Source: Salticus scenicus | Taxonomy: Eukaryota; Arthropoda; Arachnida; Araneae; Salticidae | Assembly: GCA_963930645.1 (NCBI GenBank) | Contig: OZ005650.1 | Span: 64,546,718 to 64,610,717 of the forward strand | Length of the DNA: 64,000 bases | Direction: 5' to 3' | In this document: piece after piece, positions 42,101-51,100 of the stretch | Numbering within the stretch: the stretch's first letter is position 1 | Layout of the letters: each line of letters starts with the position of its first letter | The notes under the pieces: generated by a model | The model's database searches: none | The model's input: the letters and a program-made list of their open reading frames with translations, nothing else | Told to the model about the DNA's origin: nothing | Program-made: the position numbers and the translations under genes

Positions 42101-45100
42101 AAGCAATCGTATACAGCCCTCCATCTTAAGACAAACCATATATTTGTCGTATAGTACGACATCGTGTTTATTTAATTTCAATCAATTCCCCATTAGACTT
42201 CTCAAAATTGATCCATTTTTGAAGCTTCAGACTAAATTCCATTAAGTTTCACTATTCTACCGTTTCGCCCCTGCACAATTGCTTTGCAGCAACGCTCAAA
42301 TTTTCACTCTTTCGTTCTTCCGTAGCGGACCCTACTAGCCTTACGGTAAGATACATGAGCGCTCGCTCTGATTGGCCAGGCAGCGTCATGACGTTTTAGG
42401 AAGCTGGTTCTCAGCTACCGCGATCTTCTAGTATCAGAAGAGGACTTGCCATCGGATAGAAAAGACGTGTTCGGGTACGGCCGCGCCCACGGGCGCGTGC
42501 CATGCGCGTTTTACGAAATTGTTAGCGTGATGATTTCGATCTAGTTTTTCATCTTCATTTATCGTTAAAATATACAGAGTTGACAATAAATTAATTTAAC
42601 ACATCTAATCAATAGTGTATTATAACATGTATTTTCAAGTTTTAATGGAATTTAGTTCGTAAATCGCATGGATGGAGATGGATTATAATTCCTTCTATGA
42701 CTGCATAGTTGTGTGCGACCAAGATGACGCCAAGCGGTCCAGAGCCCATTCCTGATGATTTTTGGTCCATTAAAGTATTTTGATAAATCCAACCATTGCT
42801 TTCGTCTGACTTATTTTGGAATTTGGTAAGATCTTTTATTGTATTATATCTCGACTGTATCTCCCTATAGTGCATCTCAGCGAAGCTATTGAACGCCGAA
42901 GGGTTTTTGTTCTACACAACGTTCCTTTTGCTTATAATTATCATAAGATATACGATCACCTTTCTTTGCATAAACTCTATTTATTTTATAATGATAAACT
43001 CCTAAAATTAAAGTCGATAGCAGTACCCTGAGACTGCCTATCTGACATGTGGTGCCGTGACCAGGATTCGAACCTGGGTTATTGCGGCCACAACGCAATG
43101 TACTAACCACTATACCTTTACAAATTATATAATTTTTATGTTGAGAGATCTTCTGGTTCTTTAATTCTTTAATTATTTTACTAAGTTCTTTGTCCTTATT
43201 CTGATGAAAAACAATGGTCGGAATAGTTATGTCTAGTAAAGGATCAGGCAGAGGAGGGTGGATGTCTTGATTATCAGTAGAATGTTGTAAATTAATATTA
43301 TGTATCTGAGCATTGGTCTTGAGATTTATATCGGGATCATCTTCAAAAATAGTTTCCGGAAGAATCTGATTAGATTTTAAGATATCAGGGCTTGTGTTTA
43401 CGTCCTCTTGGTTGGTTGGAGTACGGGAAAGGAAGTCAGCAAGAATGTTATTTTTACCAGGAATGTGTTGGAATGTAAATGAATATTCATCAATTTCTAA
43501 CAGCCAGCGGGTTATTATGTCAGCAGGGGACTTAGCTTTCTTATATTTTTGTAGTGATTTGCAGTCGGACAAAATGACGAACTTCCTGCCGTAAAGGAGG
43601 TAACGAAAAGCTGACAATGCTTTGGCGATGGCCATGAGCTCAAGCTGTAAAGGAGGATACTTGGTTTGTGCTCCTCTGAGAGCTTTAGAAAAATAAGCCA
43701 CAGGCAAGAGATCCTTGCCATGTTTTTGCAAGATGACAGCTCCAATGGCAAACTTGGATGCATCCGTGTTGAGATAGAACTGTTCATTAAAATTAGGTTG
43801 TTGTAAAAATGGATTTTTAAAGAAAACTTGTTGTAATTTCTGAAACGCTTCCTCTTCACACTGTGTCCATTTAAAAGGAACCTTAGGTGAGGTCAGAGCG
43901 ATGAGTGGCTCCGAAACCAGAGCAAAAGAAGGAATGAGGTGGCGATAAAAACCACATAAACCAAGAAACTTCTTCACTTGTCTTTTTGTCTGTGGGGCAG
44001 GAAACGAGTAGATTCTTTTTATATTAGAAGAAACTGGGTAAACTCTGTTATTATTGATATGAAATCCCAAGAAGTCAACAGAAGTATGGTGAAATTTACA
44101 TTTATCTAAATTAAGAGTAAGATTATATTTTTGGAATGACTGTAAGAAAGCTTTTAATTTACATGTAGTTTCATCAAAGGAGTTACTGCAGATTATGATG
44201 TCGTCTTGGTACGAAAAAATGCCAGGTAAGTTGATCTCTTCGATAATCTCATCTATCATGGCTTGAAAGATGCTGGCGGCAGTTTTTAACCCAAATGGAA
44301 GACGTTTGAAACGATAAGTACCCCATTGAGTTGTAAAAGAAATTTTGTCCTGATACTGTTTAGGTAAATGAATCTGGTGATATGCACTAGGCATATCAAG
44401 TGTGGTAAAGAATTTGAAATCAGCAATATTATTGATGAGAGTTTGAATTTTTGGAAGTGGGTAACTCGAGAACTCTATGATAGAGTTAAGTAGACGAAGA
44501 TCAAGAGCTGTCCGATACTTCTGAGGACCTGAATCTTGAGATTTTTTTTTAACTAAAATCATGGGACATGCCCATGCTGACACATTTTTTTCAATTATCC
44601 CTGCTTCGATCATCTGGTCAAGTTGCTTCCTTGCCTCATGTTGGAGAGCTTGGGGAACAGGAAAAGGAAGTGTACGTATAGGAAAATCATTAGTGAAATT
44701 AATTGCAGGCTTTGCCTTATCAGAGTGACCAATGGAAGAAAGAGAGGCTGAAAATGCCTGAAAATGTTCCTTTAGAATATTACGTAATTGAGTTTCTTGA
44801 AATTGATTTAGGTGTTTTAAGTTAATTTTATTTTGATTAAATTCTTGTCTGCGTTTTGCGATAATTTCATCTGACGGAACAATTAAGTTTATTACTTCTT
44901 CCATAGATGGAGGAGAGGATCTGAAATCATTAGATTTCTCATCAGGATACTTAATTTCATCGATTTGTTCTACCGTGCCTATAGCCATATTTTTATTTAA
45001 ATGGATGGGGGTTGAAGACAAATTTTTGATACACACGAAAAACTTAAAAGGTTGACCTGGTTTGGTCTGAGTGTCATTATTTACATGTGAAGCAGCTTGC

Positions 45101-48100
45101 TCCAAAGAAGATGTGAGTAACTGAGAGTCTGTGCAAGGCTTGCGGCTAAGAAAATAGACTGCCTGCATTGCCTGATGTGTGTCGTTTTGTTTAGGAATGA
45201 AGAGAATATCACAGTCTATGAATTCACTAGGTAAAAAGGCGTGAACCTCAACGTATGACGTGTCTTGTGCATCAATTACTGTCTTCTTAGTGACATGAAC
45301 CTTAGGTACGTGATTAATTTTTGAGTTTTGAAGAAGTTTTATGTTGTCTGTTTCCTGAGGAATAAATGGCGGAACATCTACAAGATTATTAAAGTTCACC
45401 ACAGTTCTATCATTATGTTGATTAATGTAAGTTAGGTTTTCTTGGAAACATTTTGTAATTGAGGCTAATTGAGTTGAACTAGAGGACTTAAAGTGAATAA
45501 ACTGTTGGTTAATTTTACATAGCTCTTTTTCTGGAAACAATAAGACGTTAAATTTTCTTATGAAGTCAAAACCCAGTATACCCAAGAAAGAAGAAGAGGG
45601 GTTTACATCAATTAAATATAAAGGATGTCTGAAATGTGCATTATTAATTTTAAAAGAGATGTCGACACAACCTTTGAAGTGTACTTGTGAGTTGATAGTA
45701 GTCATCTTTACTGAACGAGCCAAAAATTTATATTTTAGAGAACTTTTGTTCATATCAAAAAAATTCTTATCAATTAATGAAATAGAACTCCCTGTGTCAA
45801 ATAAAAATGGGATATCTTGATTAGCAAAATGAATATCTACAATTGGAATATTCGGCGCTTGGCCTTGTACATTGGCAATAATTTCATGAAAAGAAGTTAA
45901 ATTGGAAAAAGGAGAACGAGATTTTTCACTTTGAATGTTATTATTATGAAGTAAGGATTTATGCTGGTTAAAGTGTACATCATTATTATTATCTTGGAAT
46001 GTTGAAGAAGTAGACTCTAAATTGTTATTGTTTTGAATATTACACAAATCTGGAGCAGAAGAAAAACACGAGGACCTGCCTCCAGTTACAAGAACCTCGT
46101 CATTTAGTTTAAATAATTATTGCTATCTTGCTTTTGGTTAGAAGAATTAAGAAGAGGTGCAATGACACACTGACGCGCAGAGTGTCCATTACACAAGCAT
46201 ACCTGACATTGAACATTATCATTATTTTGTTGCTTAGGTACATTATGGAAATTATTATTATTATTATTATACCTTTGTTTATTAGGAAAACGTCGATGTT
46301 GAAATTTTGATTTGTTTTTATCTTTATCATGTCGCTTAAAATTAAATTTTTGCCGATTTGAATATTGAGTACCACCCTGCTGTGTTGGTTTGTAGAACCT
46401 CTTGTTTTTAAAAGGGAAACTTTTATTCCTGTGCTCATCTTTATTATTTTTATTTTCATTAATTTTATCCAGAGCAATCTGTAATGCATTAACTTGGTGA
46501 GTCAATTGACTGATTTCTTGATTATCTGACGTTGACGCAGATTTATTTGAGGCAACTGACAACAATTCGTTATTGACTTCGCAATCCTGAGCAAGAGTCG
46601 CTCTTTTAATAGCTACTTCATAGTCCGTGATATTGTCCTGCATGATCAAAAGCCTAATGTTGGGCGGTAAAACCTTTAAGAACTTGCTAAGTTTAATTTC
46701 GTTTATTGGAATCGGATCAGTTATTTTAGAATACACTCTACTGACCAGTAAGTTAAGTCTGTGGGAGAGGTTGGTAATGGATTCACCTGGAAGTATGCTG
46801 AAGTTCTCGAATTCTAATAAATTAGTAGCAGACGACTGCTTATGGAAAAAACTTTTAAGTTGGTTAAATAGATCATCAGTACTGTTAAATTTTCTAATTT
46901 CTTGTGTCTGTGACACGAATTTGAGGGCAGCGCCCTGAAGCTTGGATTTAGTATACGCAAGTGTGTATTGATCAGTCCATTTATGGACAATAGCCAGTTC
47001 TTGGATCTGTGAAATGAAGAAATGTAACTCTTCTGAAGACCCGTCGAAGGGTTGTACATGCACAATTGGAAAGAAACTACGTTGAGAATGTTCTTCACCC
47101 GACCCGGTAGGGGTAACCATGGGTGTTAGGTTGGGCATGTTAACTGAGTCCACAGATGCCTTCTTCTTACCCTTAGGCATTTTCAAAAAAACTTTGTATA
47201 TAAGACAGAAGAAAATTATAAACGTATACAAATTTGTATTATCATACTGTTCCTGTGTAGGATGACTAAGTTATTTCATTAATTCTGACACTGTATATAA
47301 TAGATATTCATTTTCATAAAAACTCTCAACATAAGAACATCTGTGTACGTAATGTAGCAAACCTTAACAAAATTTTTATTTTTTTTTATTTTTTTTTATT
47401 TTTATGTATATATTTATTTCTTATTATTATTACTATTAAGCATTATACGTATATATATATCCAGCAGTATTATTAATAAATAAAGCACTTGTAGAATTAT
47501 ACGTGAAATATAGCAGCTCAATTAATTTTCATATCACTCTGGGACTTATTATACTATTATATGTACACTTGTATTTCAAAAAAACTTTACTATGAATATA
47601 TTAAAGCACAAGACATAACTCAAAATTAAATACCACATATTTTAAGACTGCACATGTTATTATGGCATAAAAAATTAATTAAAGTATACACACACCACCC
47701 AAATCCGTGCTGCAGTTACTTATATAAACATATATGCCAATTTACTCAAATTTCATACCATCATTAAATATATATATTCATTATATGATTCATATTTCTG
47801 TATTAAAAGGATTATATCAAAATACATACATCTATTTTAAATTCATTGAATATAATGTAAATTCATTTCATATAATTCTCTTATATAATTTAAATTCATT
47901 GCATATACTCTTTTTCCTGCTAAAATCCTGATTATATATTTATTTTCTTTACATCGATATACATATACATAAATATACTGTTCTTTTTTTTTTTTATTAA
48001 GCAAAATGGCGTTATACACTCAAATGTCAATTTTTTTTAGACACTATGTGTGTCGGCCTGTAACCCTTTGTACAGGGCTCGTCCGTGACCGTCTGTCCCG

Positions 48101-51100
48101 TCTTCTTGGTTGCCCTTGCTCTTGCTCCGGGTGTTTCTTGACTTTTCCACCCTGTGCTTTTTGTTTTTTTTCAAATCCCGTTTTTGGGGAGAGTGTCGTA
48201 TAGTACGACATCGTGTTTATTTAATTTCAATCAATTCCCCATTAGACTTCTCAAAATTGATCCATTTTTGAAGCTTCAGACTAAATTCCATTAAGTTTCA
48301 CTATTCTACCGTTTCGCCCCTGCACAATTGCTTTGCAGCAACGCTCAAATTTTCACTCTTTCGTTCTTCCGTAGCGGACCCTACTAGCCTTACGGTAAGA
48401 TACGTGAGCGCTCGCTCTGATTGGCCAGGCAGCGTCATGACGTTTTAGGAAGCTGGTTCTCAGCTACCGCGATCTTCTAGTATCAGAAGAGGACTTGCCA
48501 TCGGATAGAAAAGACGTGTTCGGGTACGGCCGCGCCCACGGGCGCGTGCCATGCGCGTTTTACGAAATTGTTAGCGTGATGATTTCGATCTAGTTTTTCA
48601 TCTTCATTTATCGTTAAAATATACAGAGTTGACAATAAATTAATTTAACACATCTAATCAATAGTGTATTATAACATGTATTTTCAAGTTTTAATGGAAT
48701 TTAGTTCGTAAATCGCATGGATGGAGATGGATTATAATTCCTTCTATGACTGCATAGTTGTGTGCGACCAAGATGACGCCAAGCGGTCCAGAGCCCATTC
48801 CTGATGATTTTTGGTCCATTAAAGTATTTTGATAAATCCAACCATTGCTTTCGTCTGACTTATTTTGGAATTTGGTAAGATCTTTTATTGTATTATATCT
48901 CGACTGTATCTCCCTATAGTGCATCTCAGCGAAGCTATTGAACGCCGAAGGGTTTTTGTTCTACACAACGTTCCTTTTGCTTATAATTATCATAAGATAT
49001 ACGATCACCTTTCTTTGCATAAACTCTATTTATTTTATAATGATAAACTCCTAAAATTAAAGTCGATAGCAGTACCCTGAGACTGCCTATCTGACAATAT
49101 TACAAAAAAAAAAAAAAAAAAAAAAACAGCATCAAAAAATTTCTAAGAACTGATTCATAATGATTAATTATACACATGCCAAATTCAAATGGTGTACAAG
49201 TTTGTTGTTATTTTCAATTACTCTTATGCAAGTTTAATTCTTGTTTTGATTTTATAAACAAAATATCAACATTGTTTAAATACATATATATATATATATG
49301 TTATCATAAGGATAGCTGCAAGAATGGAGTGAATAGTTTAAATTCAATTAATAATTATATCTTGTAATCAGGAAATTAAATGAATACCTCAATTCTTTCA
49401 CTTGTAATTTCAGTTTCTCATTAACTGTTTCTAATTTTTCTTTCAAATCAGAATCAGCAGAAGCTATAGCTGGAGTAACTGACTTTTGATGTTTCAAAAC
49501 ACTATGGACTCTGACCTACAAAAATAATGATGTTAATAAGCTATTGTTTATATTATATCTTCCATCAGATTTAAATTCTACTGAATAATAAATTGTGATT
49601 GATGTAATCAAATAATAAAAAGTACTTTATAATTTTCAAATTCTTGCTTGACAGATTCTACATCTCTGTGGGCCACGAGAATTTCTTCTTTCTGATTAGA
49701 AATTTTTTGTTCGAGGGATCTAACAATTCTTTGATGATTGTCAGATGATGTTTTAATAACATCTTGGAAATGCTGTATTTGTACAGAAGCTTCTGATAGT
49801 TGAATCTGTAATAAATCAAAATGCAAAATTTAGGTTCAATTAAAAAGAAAAAAGAAAGAAAAGAAATGGTATGCTGTGGCCATCACAAAACTTTCTTCTA
49901 TTAGGTAGTTGCAAAAGTTCGTGCGGACGCAGATCATTTTATTTCCTCCAAAGACGAGAGCTTCTATCGCCGTGGTATACATTTATTACCCGAAAAATGG
50001 GCAAAGGTTGTAGAAAGTAATGGAGAGTATTTTGATTAAAATTGTCATTTGATTTGATGTATTTTTATGAAATGAAGCAATAAAAAACCGCACAAATTTA
50101 TGCAAAGACCTAACATATATTTTTTTTTGTAATTCACATATACAAATTACTTATCAAAATTAATTTACATGAGGAATGCACATGATTTTCTCTCTTAGAG
50201 AAATATGATACTAAATGCAAAAGAAAGTTAATTTTATAACATCTTTATTATAATATTAATAAAATGCATTTTTTCAATTTATTTTTATTTTTTTAAATGG
50301 AAAATATTGATAATCCTGTTTCAAATTTTGACAGATCTATTGTAGAATTTTTTGTTTTAAAGGTAATGACAAGTTCTTTTGAAAAATAAACATATTGAAA
50401 ATTTACTCTCCTGGGAAGGGGAGTAAAATTTCAGTATGTTTATTTTTAACACACCTTTACAAACACATTTTTTTTTTCTTTTACTATTATAAATTTACTA
50501 TTTTTTCTATTACTATTATAAATATATTTTTTTTAACTTTACATGATTGGTAAAAAATAATTCTCATTGTGTACATCTAAATGAAATTTTGTCCGATAAT
50601 GCCATATTAAAAATTATTATTAAAAAAGAAAAAGAAAGAAAGAAGGACGACAGAGTCTCCTGTTGAGCAAGATATAACAATATGTAATTTGCACCAACTA
50701 AGATGTAATTCATGGTCTAATTAAATATCATTATTTCATGAAAGAATCTATACAATTTTGGTAACACACATACAGAACTTTTTTTCATGACGAGCAGTGT
50801 AATTTATCTAATTTTTAAATTCCTTTGGGGAAAAAAAAAAAACTTTAATTAACCTTTAAATGTTCTTCTTGTTGAGTCATTGATTCAAGTCGAACTTCAA
50901 GTGAAGCTGTCTTTGATAAAAGTTCTGCCTCATGTTCTTTTACTTCATTAAGTTCAGATTTAGTTTTTTCTAAAATTTCTCTTAAACTTTCCGCTCGTTT
51001 TGCTTCAGTCTCTTTTAAACTTTCAGTTGTTTCTAAAAAAATTAAGAACTCCATAAATATGTATAAAATTAATAATATGAAAAAATAAAACATATTAAAA

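Larger units (their letters stand above)
42145..49096 (+). mobile_element. Ty3/gypsy element with inverted gag-pol
   Basis: Two 903-bp LTRs (42145-43047, 48194-49096) flanked by ATATT (42140-42144, 49097-49101). After the left LTR comes a tRNA-His-complementary primer site, and before the right LTR a purine tract GGGGAGAG, so the element's polarity is +. Yet gag (47180-46104) and pol (46113 to about 43116) between them run on the minus strand and lack integrase. It sits in the intron between golgin exons d and e. It integrated as a unit, since the target duplication is intact; integrase must have come from another copy. Confidence 0.88.

Noticed and set aside
42642..42875. A 77-residue protein encoded twice (also at 48691-48924)
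   Set aside because: Both copies lie inside the two LTRs, so the duplication simply reflects the LTR pair.
43050..43115. A functional tRNA-His gene
   Set aside because: The first nine bases are missing, CCA is encoded in the DNA and it abuts an LTR; it is a copied primer.
43394..45820. Plus-strand ORFs opposite gypsy pol
   Set aside because: They overlap the conserved pol frame antisense and show no domain.
47181..47231. Gag start at 47231
   Set aside because: The first 17 residues are hydrophobic; the MPKGKKK start at 47180 looks like a real Gag N-terminus.
48150..48193. A tRNA primer site downstream of the right LTR in minus sense
   Set aside because: The minus-strand sequence after that LTR does not begin with TGG or match a tRNA 3' end I know; it reads better as a purine tract in + sense.
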